Shown here: in pieces, positions 23,898-33,870 of the stretch
How positions within the stretch are numbered: position 1 is the first letter of the stretch
Layout: each line of letters opens with the position of its first letter
From: Patiria pectinifera
Taxonomy: Eukaryota; Echinodermata; Asteroidea; Valvatida; Asterinidae
Direction: 5' to 3'
Length of the DNA stretch: 64,000 nt
NCBI GenBank assembly: GCA_029964075.1
Contig: CM057148.1
Span: forward strand, 24,297,916-24,361,915
Notes under the pieces: model-generated
What the model saw: only the letters and a program-made list of their open reading frames with translations
The model's database searches: none
Told to the model about the DNA's origin: nothing
Translations under genes and position numbers: made by a program

Positions 23898-24607
23898 ATA
23901 GTCTGGTTCCCAGACCAAAAGATTCTGACTTTTCCTGATGAATCTTAGGTCAGGCAGCATCCGTGGCTAAAAATAAAAATGACAACACTGATGGCCCTTT
24001 TTTCAAAGCTCGGCTTCGTTTCCGATTTCGCTTTATCGCTTGTAGCTTTTAATTTTCTGATCAAATTTTTTAATAAATCACTTGCTTCTTAATATCATAC
24101 AGTTATGATAATACAGTTTGATGTTTCTGTAAGATAGCATTGACTAAACCTTCAAAATTAGGCACCCAAATACTAGCACTGTTAGCAGGCGGAGCCGAAT
24201 GAAGACCGAGTTTTGGAAAATCTCGGTAACGGTCGTCAAATTCAAAATTGTACATGACGCAGCATAAAGTTCGCCCACACGATCCGAGTATATTTGATGC
24301 AAAAATCGTCGTTGAATTTCAAGTTTTCTAAATGAAAGCAATGAATATTAATTATCAACTCATTTTAAATAAAATTAACAAGCAATTAGCAGTTTATTAA
24401 ACTTATATTATATACTGGGAAATACTCGGCCGCTATCCGATTGTCGACGAAACGACTTCGGCAAACTTCGGAAATTTTCGGAAAAAGGAGGAATTCGTCC
24501 CGTTTTAGTCACGTGACGTAAATTGTAATACAATGTACTACCGGAGGCTACCGGACCTAAGATTCATCAGGAATAGTCAGAATCTTTTGGTCTGGGAACC
24601 AGACTAT
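23898..24607. mobile_element. hAT-like MITE, left-arm copy
   Basis: The 710-bp element has terminal inverted repeats that start atagtctggttcccagacc and continue about 50 bp with minor changes. It is flanked by the 8-bp duplication cccataat (23890-23897 and 24608-24615). An 8-bp duplication is characteristic of hAT transposition. No transposase is encoded, so it is non-autonomous. An inverted copy with the same duplication sits in the right arm, so this insertion preceded the inverted duplication. Confidence 0.75.
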
Positions 24608-25107
24608 CCCATAATACAGATGTACGTGTAAATATATTGAAATACCTTTATTGTTATTCACATCAGTGATACAATAAGAACATTAAGAAATTACATTCTT
24701 TTATAAATAAAAACATCTACATTTTGTTCATTATCACACAGAAAACGTCAGACATGGACAAATTCAGAACACATACATGTACATACACCAATGTAGCAGT
24801 AAAAAAAGGAAGAAGGAGGGGGGACCTAGGACTCAGGCGTAGGAACAGGGGGAACCCTGAAAGGGCCTGGCAAGGTAAAAAGGGAAAATTCCACCCTCTG
24901 GAGGGGGACAAAGCTATAAAAATGGCAATGTGGGTGGAACATGTATTAAAAGGGGAGAAATCTAACATGCACAGAATACTTGCAATAAACACATAAAACC
25001 CTACCGTCTGGTGACAAGCATAGGGTTTGACTGCAGAAATAGTATTCATGTTGAAGCTTTGAAGGTTAATCTCCGAATGGTAAGGAACGGATGAAATCAT
25101 TTAATAT

Positions 25108-25425
25108 ACATCTACTCATTTGGTTACGCATTTACTCATTTGATTACTCATTTACTCATGGCGTTACTCATTTCCTCATTTGCTACTCATTTGGTTACTC
25201 ATTTCCTCATTTGCTACTTATTTGTTTACTCATTTACTCATTTCGTTACTCGTTTACTAATTTGATTACTCGTTTACTCATTTGGTTACTCATTTCGTTA
25301 CTCATTTAATGAGAAACGAAATGAGTAAATGAGTAACGAAATGAGTAAATGAGTAACGAAATGAGTAATCAAATGAGTACATGAGTAACGCCATGAGTAA
25401 ATGAGTAATCAAATGAGTCACCAGA
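25108..25425. repeat. ttactcattt minisatellite at the palindrome centre
   Basis: Degenerate copies of a 10- to 11-bp unit (ttactcattt with interspersed cg or gg) run on the plus strand to about 25305. They then switch to the inverse (aaatgagtaa) up to about 25425. The switch ctcatttaatgag at 25301-25313 is the symmetry centre of the whole 15-kb palindrome. Confidence 0.85.
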
Positions 25426-26027
25426 CGGTAGGGTTTTATGTGTTTATTGCAAGTATTCGGTGCATGTTGAATTTCTCCCTTTTTAATACATGTTCCACCC
25501 ACATTGCCATTTTTATAGCTTTGTCCCCCTCCAGATGGTGGAATTTTCCCTTTTTACCTTGCCAGGCCCTTTCAGGGTTTCCCCCCTGTTCCTACGCCTG
25601 AGTCCTAGGTCCCCCCTTCTCCCTTTTTACTACTGCTACATTGGTGTATGTACATGTATGTGTGCTGAATTTGTCCATGTCTGACGTTTTCTGTGTGATA
25701 ATAAACAAAATGTAGATGTTTTTATTTATAAATGAATGTAATTTCTTAATGTTCTTATTGTATCACTGATGTGAATAACAATAAAGGTATTTCAATATGT
25801 GTACACATACATCTGTATTATGGGATAGTCTGGTTCCCAGACCTGATGAATTCCTGATGAATCTTAGGTCCGGTAGCCTCCGGTAGTACATTGTATTACA
25901 ATTTACGTCACGTGACTAAAACGGGACGAATTCCTCCTTTTTCCGAAAATTTCCGAAGTTTGCCGAAGTCGTTTCGTCGACAATCGGATAGCGGCCGAGT
26001 ATTTCCCAGTATATAATATAAGTTTAA

Positions 26028-26834
26028 TGTAGGGATCTGGGAATTCCCCTTTAAGAGGTTACGTGCGCGCCATAAGCATGATGACGTCAGTGACTCGTGG
26101 TTGCTAAGTGCGTTCGGCAACTACATAGTTACAACAAAAACGTTCTTATAATTTCTCAAACTTTATTCTTACTATTTTATTGGGCATGTATAAGTTGGCA
26201 AAATACATTTATAGTTTTCTCATAATATTAGATCACTCCTGAAATATGATATTTTACCAAAGTAAATCTGGGTTTTTGTGCTTCGGACTTCTTCGGGCTT
26301 TTCCGGAAGTAAGTGGCCTACGTGCAGGATTGGCACGTCCTTTTCCTTTTTCTTCGGACCATGCCGTTGCATGATGTGAGCCAGATTCACATCAAAAACC
26401 TTATTTTGCGAACTAAAATCTGAAAGCCCATATCTGAACAGCCCACCAACTGAAGTGAAGTGCTGTATAGCTGCTTTTGGAGTCATTTGAGGAAAGATTT
26501 GAAGACGTCGGGGTGAGAATTTAGGCATTTCTTTCGACACATTTTGTACCGAAATTGTAAACAAACTGAAGGTACATGTACGTGTATTGTACGTATAGTG
26601 TGTACGCTGTGACATGCAAACTTTAATACACAACGTCTGCTTTTCTATTTCATTGTACAGGGTTTTTATATTCCATTGAAATATTGTATCTCAACTGGAT
26701 CATCAATAAATCAACCAATCAATGAATGACAGAAACCGATGATGATTGTCCACGCTTGGTGATTGCCTCCCATCCTCCTTAACTGGTGGACGAGTCTCCC
26801 CCTTCTGAATAAGACAGCAGGGCCGACCACTACA
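26028..26834 (+). repeat. 5' LTR of the gypsy element
   Basis: The 807-bp LTR begins tgtagggatc and ends accactaca (TG to CA). It carries the transcription start and polyadenylation functions of the element. An aataaa is present at about 26705. It differs from the 3' LTR at very few positions (for example gaactaaaat here against gagctaaaat). A 137-codon antisense frame (26220-26633) is open in both LTRs. Confidence 0.92.
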
Positions 26835-26840
26835 GAAATA

Positions 26841-26858
26841 TGGCGTCGTAGACAGGAT
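26841..26858 (+). promoter_or_regulatory. Primer-binding site of the gypsy element
   Basis: The 18-mer tggcgtcgtagacaggat starts 6 nt after the LTR. It is the complement of a tRNA 3' end that finishes in G plus CCA. The implied acceptor stem and T stem fit a tRNA with discriminator G, as in eukaryotic tRNA-Ser, but the tRNA was not identified. The identical 18-mer is used by the non-autonomous LTR element at 55-59 kb, which supports the call. Confidence 0.8.
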
Positions 26859-27554
26859 GGAGGCCACTTCCACGCGACCAACCTAACTTTCATTTTTGGA
26901 AACAATAGTATTATTGGAAACCCCCGACTTGCATGAAGAGACCTGATTTCGAGTAATTTTTGTAGATTATTAGTGTACATGTGTACATAGCTAGTGCACT
27001 AATTGTGTTTAATTCTAAAAGTATAGTGGCCCATAAAGTACACGCGTATTTTGAAAATGTTGTGTGCATAATTGTACGCTTGTAACTTTTACCTACTGTG
27101 ATGCTTTTATATTGGTTAATGAACCTAACACATGTGACCACATAACTTTTAGGGTTGATATTGATTTTCTTGTTGAACCACATGTTCTGACATTTTGTCA
27201 GAGCACATGTTATTATTGATGTGACCCATGTCGTAAATATGACTGGTTTTTAAACCGATTGATTCTGGTCAGCTGTCGAATAGCCTAAAAGTGTCTGTTG
27301 GCACTATACTAATTTTTTTTGTAGTTTCTTATTGCAGCTATAGGCTGCCTGCACCCACTCCTATCACGTGACTCGCAACATTAAGTGCTGGGATTTTGCT
27401 GATGGGCTTTTGTACCCTTATTTTGGGGCATCCTGCGTAGGGATTCTGGTGCGATTACGCGGTGTCTCGCGCACAACGCACTCTGCATGCGTATATTTTT
27501 CGTTCCATTGGAGCTATTTCAATTTATTGCTGTTTGACATTGCAGGTGGAACAA
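26859..27554 (+). other. Leader of the gypsy element
   Basis: A 5' untranslated leader of about 700 nt lies between the primer-binding site and the first ATG in good context (caatATGG at 27555). It probably includes the packaging signal and could hold a splice donor used for the downstream SGNH ORF. No coding sequence is seen. Confidence 0.5.
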
Positions 27555-28624
27555 TATGGCCACCACTGAGGAATTATCTGATATTATTGCTAAGTCTCAC
27601 AAGGCGCTAGCTGATAACACTAGCTGGAGCGTTTGAAAACCTCCAGATAAAGCGCACTCCAACTATAAAATTAGCAAAGTTTTGCGGCCAACCAAAGAGA
27701 TCGGGTGATCCCACTTTAGGGGGATGGTTGAGCGATCTTGATGCATACTTGCGACCCTTGGGTCTAACTGAAAAAGAACAAGTAGATGTGGCCCTAGACC
27801 ATCTTGGGGGTCCAGCAAAAGAGGAGGTGTTGTGTTGTCCTAAGGGGGAGCGTGATACTGTTGTGAAGCTAGCTGCGTTGTTGACACTTAGGTTTGGGGC
27901 AATCGAATCACTTAGATCCTTGAATAGCACCTTTTATGCTAGGACTCAGTTGGAAGGAGAAACACTAACTGAGTTCAGTCGGTCGTTGATGCGCATCTAT
28001 GATCGCATGGAGTTGGCGGCAGACCCTAAAGAAAGGGAAGCGCTGCGACAGTTGCGCGCGAACGCCCTCAGAGAGCAATTTGTAGGAGGGGCACGAGAGG
28101 CCTCCACAAAGCGAGAGCTGAGAAGACTTAGCCATGATAATGCAGTGATGCCATTTTACGCATTCCGTGAAATTGCATTGGAATTCTTGCGGGACGTGGA
28201 ATCTACAGATCACACTCAGGCAGACGACTGGTCATGCCCTGCAGTTGGCAATGTGGCTGCTGCTCAAAAACGCAGTAAGAGCGAACATGAGTTGCTGGTT
28301 GGGTTGACTGAAAGCCAACAGCAGCTCTCTGCTGCTGTTGGATGTTTAGTACAACAGCAAGCGGAAACTAACAGCAAGCTGCAGCGCTTGTTTGAATCCA
28401 TGGAAGACCACCGAAGGGAGGTCGCGTCAAGTACCCGAAGGGGTACACGTTCGAGCATACAATGCACTTTTTGCAAGAAGATGGGTCACTCATACGAGAA
28501 GTGTTATGCACGAATAAATCAAGAAAATGGACAAAGGGGTGACCCTAAGCGCAGTACGGATCCTGTGGCTCAGAAGCCACTCAGAGAAAAAGATAAGTCG
28601 GGAAATGTGATTCCTCCGTCATAG
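27555..28624 (+). pseudogene. gag: gag of the gypsy element, frame broken near the N-terminus
   Basis: Gag forms the virus-like particle and binds the RNA. The ATG at 27555 opens a frame of only 26 codons (start MATTEELSDIIAKSHKAL) that ends at a TGA near 27633. The main gag frame is open from about 27611 to 28624 but has no ATG until about residue 95, so the two pieces are in different frames and a one-base change or programmed shift must separate them. The main frame contains the capsid-like region (FENLQIKRTPTIKLAKFCGQ, then WLSDLDAYL). It also has the segment E-x-L-x-EFSRSLMRIYDRM and one zinc knuckle CTFCKKMGHSYEKC (C-X2-C-X4-H-X4-C) at 28463-28504. The stop lies 8 nt before the pol ATG, and pol is in another frame. 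Confidence 0.8.
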
Positions 28625-28632
28625 AGGGCGCT

Positions 28633-31600
28633 ATGACGGGGGACGAACAGTCGCCCACAGGTTGCACACCTAGCGATACCCTAAATGTTTTGGCCAGTAG
28701 TTTTGAGAAGCCCCCAGAGGTACTAATTGATAAAGTAATGACGGAAAAGGACCGTCATAAAGTACTAGCCAGTAGTCCTACTGGGAAAATCATAATTTGT
28801 GGGGTGCCTGTAAATTGTATCTTAGATACAGGGGCGGAGACATCTTTGATGTCTTCCAGACTTTACCATGACCAATTAGTGCATAGGGCTGGCGATTTGG
28901 GTCAGGTGGGCAAATTTGTAAGGTTGGTGGGAGCCAACAACCTTGACATTCCTGTGGAGGGATACATAGAGGCTCCTGTCTGTATTCAGGGTCAGACATT
29001 CAGTGCAGTCTTTCTTGTGACCAAGGATGACTCTCTTGATTCTCCAGGCGGAAGGCGGGATAAGTTTCCAGTTCTGCTTGGCTGTAATATTCTTCGAGTA
29101 TTGGCTCAGAAGTTGAGGAATGCTGAGCGAACTAAGATTAGTCCAGATTGGGATCTGGCACTCCGATGGTTCAGATCCAATGAACCTCCAGTACGGACAC
29201 AGGGTCGTACTGAATCTAATCATCAGATGATGAGGGAAGTGAGGACTTGTGAGTCTCTGACCATTCCTCCAGAGACTGCTGTGCAAGTTCCGTGTAGAGT
29301 GATGGGAGAGTGTTGTCCACAGTCGGACACAATATTTGTGGCGTCATGTCCGCCACTTGATCATCCGGATATTCCGCAAAGTTCTCAGGATGTGTCTTGC
29401 GGTTGCCAAGTAGTAGAGGGTATCCAGCATGTGGGCAAAGGTCCCATGCTTATTTTAGTTGCCAACGTAAGTGTTGAGCCGTTAGTGATTCCCGCTGATA
29501 CCAAAGTGGCTTTGGCTTGTGAACTCGTCGCTAGTGACGAGATTTTTGTTGATCCATTATCTGATGGAGTGGAAGTATCTGTACACTTCGTGCATGCAGT
29601 TGTTGACGACATAGATGTGCCGCCTGTCTTTTCTGATTCGACCCGGCAGAAACCCGATCATTTTGTACAGGAGGACTTGAAAGATGTCCAGTCCACTGAG
29701 CTGCGTGAAGTATTCGTTTTTCCTAATGGGACGACGTTTGAATTGCCCCCTGGTCTGAGCCTCAAGAGCTTAGATGCCACTGATGCGGTAGCTGCAGCGA
29801 AATTAATACAGAAGCATGAAAGTGCTTTTTCTATGGATCCCTATGATCTTGGTTGCTGTAACCTCATACCCCACGAGATTAAACTCATTGATGAGTCTGT
29901 GGTGAACTTACCTTATAGGCGAATTGTTCCAACTTGCGTCACCGAAGTCAGGCGACTGCTGCAGGATTTGCTTGATCGTCAAGTAATCCGAAAGTCAAAG
30001 AGTCCCTTTGCGAGTCCTGTTGTGCTGGTTAGAAAGCGCGATGGAAACTTGAGATTGTGCATCGACTATCGTCGCCTCAACGCCAAAATACAAAAAGATG
30101 CATTCCCGTTGCCAAGAATTGAGGAGACCTTGGAGTCTTTGGGCGGCTCTAAGATTTTTTCCTCCCTGGACTTAGCCCATGGCTATTTCCAGGTTGCGGT
30201 GCACCCCGATTCTGTGGAGAAAACCGCATTTAGAGTGCCCTGGGGATTATACGAATTTCTCAGACTACCGCAGGGCCTATCCAACAGCCCAAGCACATTC
30301 CAGCGAATAATGGAATCCATATTCGCGGATATGAACCTCTCAGAAGTAGTTCTCTACCTCGATGACCTGCTGGTTTTCTCCTCTACTTTTGAGGAGCACC
30401 TCAGTCGGCTGGATAAGGTGCTGTCCAGACTTGAAGACAACGGTCTAAAGCTCAAAGGTGCTAAGTGTAAGCTATTTCAGTCCTCTGTGTCCCACCTTGG
30501 TCACATCGTGAGTGGTGAAGGTGTAAGGGTCGACCCTGACAAAGTTGAGCGTATTAGAAACTGGCCGAGACCAACTAGTTTGGAACAACTTAGGTCATTT
30601 TTGGGGCTAGCCTCCTATTATAGGCGCTACGTTTGCGGCTTTGCTAAAATAGCCAGACCCTTGCATGACGTGACCGCTAAGGCTCAAGAAAAAGCAGGGA
30701 AGGCAAGGGAGTTGTGGCCTTGGACTCCGGAAGCTGACACTGCGTTCCAGACACTGAAACAGGCGCTATGTGAGACCCCTGTATTAGCTTACCCCCGCTT
30801 TGACCGGGATTTTGTTTTGGAGGTCGACGCTTCTTTAAAAGGCCTAGGGGCCTGCTTGTCCCAGTATGACGAGTCCGGAGACCTGCATCCAGTGGCCTAT
30901 GCCAGTCGGTGTTTGAGAGGTTCTGAGAAAAATTACAGCGACTTGTCTAGCTTCAAATTGGAGTTATTGGCCCTAAAATGGGCAGTTTCGGAGAAGTATA
31001 GGGATTACCTACTCGGGAAGCATACTGTCGTTTGGACAGATAATAATCCTGTTGCGCATCTTCAAAACGCTAAATTGGGCGCAACAGAACAGCGATGGGC
31101 GGCTCAGTTGGCATGCTTCGACTTGGAGATTAAGTATCGCTCTGGCAGGACCAATAAATGTGCAGACGCTTTGAGCCGTAATCCACCAGAACGCTCGGAG
31201 TCGGAGGTAGCAGAGGTCGTGACCACTGCTGTTCCATTAGAGTTACAACCTGCAACTTCATCTAGGCCTAATTGTGCTGATAGTGCCTTACCTGGTATTC
31301 CTTCTTCAGTCCTACCTTCTTACTCCTTTGAGGAGCTGGCCTCTATGCAGAAAGCCGATGAGGTACTGGGCAGAGTCTGGCAGTTGTGGGATCGGCATTG
31401 GGAGCCTGGGCAGGACCATCCCTTGGTGTCAATGGGCGAGTTGAAGGGCTGGATCAGAGAATGGCCGCGGTTGGTAGAGGCCCGTGGTGTTTTGTACAGG
31501 TCAGTAGAAGAGCCTGGTGTTGGACCAGTATACCAGTTCCTGGTTCCTAAGTGTCTGTGCGAAGCTGTCCTGGAAGCAGCCCACGATCAATGGGGTCATC

Positions 31601-32871
31601 AGGGCACTGGGAGGACGTTGGCCTTCATTAAGAGGCGCTGTTATTGGCTTGGCATAGCAGGTCATGTTCGGGAGCACATAAAGAACTGTTTCCACTGCAC
31701 CGTAGCTAAGGCCCCTACTCCCAAAGTCCGACCTCCAATGAGACATCTTCTGGCATTCAGACCATTGGAACGATTAGCTATCGATTTCGCAAAGTTGGAT
31801 CCTGGGCGTGGTAAAGTGGAAGATGTCCTCGTGATGACGGACTCTTTTACAAAGTTTGCCATCGCTGTGCCTTGTCGGGATCAAACTGCCGCCACAGTAG
31901 CCCGTATGCTGCGCGACCATTGGTTTGTGCACTATGGGGTCCCTGCCCAAATCCATTCCGATCAGGGGCGAAATTTCGAAAGCCGCCTTATTCGAGAACT
32001 GTGCCTTCTGTATGGCATAACCAAAACGCATACTAGCCCCTACCACCCGCAGGGGAATGGTCAAACCGAGAGGTTCAACCGCACTCTGTATGGGTTGATC
32101 AAGTCGCTTGAGGGTAAAAAGCGAAACCAATGGCCAGAATTGTTGCAGCATTTGGTTGTCATGTACAACTCAACGCCCCACAGCGTCACTGGTTATACGC
32201 CATACTCTCTAATGTTTGGGCGTGAACCAATGGTACCCCTTGATCACTTGCTGAACAAAACACACAATAGCTGGGAAGAAAGCGTTATCGCGCAACAGGC
32301 TAAATTCATTCAATGTGCACACCAAGTGGCAGCAGAGCGGCTGAGACGGGCTGCTGAGGCCAATAAACGGCAGTACGATAAGAAGGCTAAGGCTCACCCA
32401 CTCGCGATTGGGGATCGGGTTTTGATGAAGCAACATGCCTTCAAACAGAGGCACAAGTTAGTAGATCATTTCAGAGAGGAACAGTACGTGGTCGTCAAGT
32501 GTAATGCAGAGCAGGATCTGTTAGCGGTCCGACCGGCTCTTGGTGGTCCGGTGAAGTGGGTAAACAGAGGTTCCCTAATACTGGACCCAAGGAGCTTGTT
32601 GCCCTTGTTACAAGAGGGGGCATTGATCAACCTTCCACTTCCTACTTGTGGTGATACCATGGGACCTAGTTCGGAAGAAAGCGAATCTGACTCAGATGGC
32701 GATTTGATCATAGCTAAGCGAGCAGATGGAGAAAGGCATCCCAAACCTTCGGTTCCAGATAGCGAACCAAGAGCTGTTCCAGAACCTCAGCCGACAAAGG
32801 AACCAGATGTCCGTCGTTCTGAGAGGCTTAGGCGTAAACGGTCAGGTCGTTGGCCAGATGAAATTACTTAG
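28633..32871 (+). CDS. pol: Pol polyprotein of the gypsy element (PR-RT-RH-INT)
   Basis: The 1412-residue ORF has no internal stop and makes the enzymes that copy the RNA and insert the DNA. Aspartic protease: LDTGAETS with D65-T-G-A. Reverse transcriptase: LRLCIDYRRLN, FSSLDLAHGYFQ and Y575-L-D-D. RNase H: begins EVDASLKGLGACL with D732. Integrase zinc finger: H984-X4-H989-X29-C1019-X2-C1022. Integrase catalytic triad: D1051, D1110 and E1146, giving D-X35-E, with HSDQGRNFE and GNGQTERFNRTL. A GPY/F-like module follows (YTPYSLMFGREP, later VKWVNRGSLI). The C-terminus is basic (VRRSERLRRKRSGRW). I see no chromodomain. The domain order is that of Ty3/gypsy, not Copia or Gmr1. All key catalytic residues are present, so this protein may be functional. 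Confidence 0.95.
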   Translation: MTGDEQSPTGCTPSDTLNVLASSFEKPPEVLIDKVMTEKDRHKVLASSPTGKIIICGVPVNCILDTGAETSLMSSRLYHDQLVHRAGDLGQVGKFVRLVGANNLDIPVEGYIEAPVCIQGQTFSAVFLVTKDDSLDSPGGRRDKFPVLLGCNILRVLAQKLRNAERTKISPDWDLALRWFRSNEPPVRTQGRTESNHQMMREVRTCESLTIPPETAVQVPCRVMGECCPQSDTIFVASCPPLDHPDIPQSSQDVSCGCQVVEGIQHVGKGPMLILVANVSVEPLVIPADTKVALACELVASDEIFVDPLSDGVEVSVHFVHAVVDDIDVPPVFSDSTRQKPDHFVQEDLKDVQSTELREVFVFPNGTTFELPPGLSLKSLDATDAVAAAKLIQKHESAFSMDPYDLGCCNLIPHEIKLIDESVVNLPYRRIVPTCVTEVRRLLQDLLDRQVIRKSKSPFASPVVLVRKRDGNLRLCIDYRRLNAKIQKDAFPLPRIEETLESLGGSKIFSSLDLAHGYFQVAVHPDSVEKTAFRVPWGLYEFLRLPQGLSNSPSTFQRIMESIFADMNLSEVVLYLDDLLVFSSTFEEHLSRLDKVLSRLEDNGLKLKGAKCKLFQSSVSHLGHIVSGEGVRVDPDKVERIRNWPRPTSLEQLRSFLGLASYYRRYVCGFAKIARPLHDVTAKAQEKAGKARELWPWTPEADTAFQTLKQALCETPVLAYPRFDRDFVLEVDASLKGLGACLSQYDESGDLHPVAYASRCLRGSEKNYSDLSSFKLELLALKWAVSEKYRDYLLGKHTVVWTDNNPVAHLQNAKLGATEQRWAAQLACFDLEIKYRSGRTNKCADALSRNPPERSESEVAEVVTTAVPLELQPATSSRPNCADSALPGIPSSVLPSYSFEELASMQKADEVLGRVWQLWDRHWEPGQDHPLVSMGELKGWIREWPRLVEARGVLYRSVEEPGVGPVYQFLVPKCLCEAVLEAAHDQWGHQGTGRTLAFIKRRCYWLGIAGHVREHIKNCFHCTVAKAPTPKVRPPMRHLLAFRPLERLAIDFAKLDPGRGKVEDVLVMTDSFTKFAIAVPCRDQTAATVARMLRDHWFVHYGVPAQIHSDQGRNFESRLIRELCLLYGITKTHTSPYHPQGNGQTERFNRTLYGLIKSLEGKKRNQWPELLQHLVVMYNSTPHSVTGYTPYSLMFGREPMVPLDHLLNKTHNSWEESVIAQQAKFIQCAHQVAAERLRRAAEANKRQYDKKAKAHPLAIGDRVLMKQHAFKQRHKLVDHFREEQYVVVKCNAEQDLLAVRPALGGPVKWVNRGSLILDPRSLLPLLQEGALINLPLPTCGDTMGPSSEESESDSDGDLIIAKRADGERHPKPSVPDSEPRAVPEPQPTKEPDVRRSERLRRKRSGRWPDEIT

Positions 32872-33870
32872 TCGCCTGTGCCTCACATTCTGATGTTTCT
32901 AAGGGGATGATTTTGGTGCCGTTTGTAAATAGTTGTTTTTCTAGTTGCATTATTATTATAAGATGCTTTCTCATAGTTAACCTCGATTTGGGAGAGGGCA
33001 AATTACTATTGCTATTAATTATAGAGTAGGGATAAGCGTAGTTACCTGCTGACGCACTAGTGTAGCAGGATATATAGATTATCTACATGTAGAATCTGCG
33101 ATGAGGTGAGGCGGCCTGCTCTGCAGGATCTGGCATAAGCCACCTCAATGACCTCTTCTTCGACGCACCTGACGATATCTATATGTACATGTATATGACA
33201 TTGTATATAACATTGGACTTAACCATGTCTAAATATTTGGGCCTTTGCTGATCTTTATGCGTACATGTTGTGTGCGAGGCGCGGTGCTGGTCGTACCATT
33301 TTGTTGATTAGCTAATTTTCACCTTTGTTTTAATTAACGCGTGCGTTGTGTCGCGATCGCGATCCTTGATATTAGCGGGAAAGGAGTTGAAGCCAACATG
33401 GTGTAGGATTTGGATAAGGTGTGAGGTTATCTGTCCCATGATACTCTTGTGTTATGTTACAGGAGCTGGATTATCAGATGATCCACCGCAAAGCATTGCT
33501 TGATTTCCAACCGTAAGAAATCTGGGAAAGTATCAGTCTGACCACTGGCCAAGTGTGAATCGATTTGGAAACCAGTCCTAGGAGGCCCAGCTTCAGAAAC
33601 AAATTCCTCCCGTAGAATCTGTGATAAGGTGAGGCGGCCTGCTCTGCAGGATCTGGCATTAGCCACCTCAATGAATCGTTTTTCTAAAATGAATCGTTGT
33701 CCTAAAATGAATCGTTGTTTACCTTAATGAATAGTTATACCTTGGTGACTTTAGCTGTTTGCCTCACAAAGCTGTTTATCTTAATTGTTTACCTCACTAA
33801 ATTGTTTACCTTAATCATTGGCTGATTACATGTACTGCAATGACAAATATTTTGTACTTTCCAGCTCAAG
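32872..33870 (+). other. Spacer between pol and the SGNH ORF
   Basis: About 1 kb without coding sequence. It contains a 63-bp duplication (33089-33151 and 33612-33674, gtagaatctg to cctcaatga) and short tandem copies of aaaatgaatcgttgt (33676-33715). It ends in a splice-acceptor-like tract directly before the SGNH start codon. A spacer of this length suggests that the third ORF is expressed from a spliced RNA, not by read-through. Confidence 0.6.
33856..33865 (+). promoter_or_regulatory. Splice-acceptor-like site before the SGNH ORF
   Basis: The sequence ttttgtactttccag ends 6 nt before the ATG at 33871 (ag, then ctcaag, then ATG). The pyrimidine content and CAG ending are those of a 3' splice site. 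env-position genes of retroelements are commonly expressed by splicing from a leader donor. A matching donor was not identified. Confidence 0.5.

Larger units (their letters stand above)
22089..25306. repeat. Left arm of a giant interrupted palindrome
   Basis: From atgctgatgaccc at 22089 to the centre at about 25307, the sequence returns in inverse order in 25308-26027 plus 36217-37757. Matching landmarks include the LINE tail, the segment coding SIIIPRTMAVIGSPRHGC on the minus strand (22678-23076), the hAT-like MITE and the ttactcattt block. The arms differ by scattered substitutions and by a roughly 55-bp block (about 22750-22805) missing on the right, so they are old enough to have diverged. 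This arm also holds a private insertion at 23083-23791. Confidence 0.85.

Noticed and set aside
24717..25601. Mirror-image ORFs around 24717-25100 and 25401-25601
   Set aside because: They are the same noncoding palindrome sequence read from both arms.
27728..27730. TTG as start codon of gag
   Set aside because: A TTG start is not expected in an animal element. Gag homology begins about 40 codons upstream in the same frame, so this is only where an alternative-start rule opened the frame.
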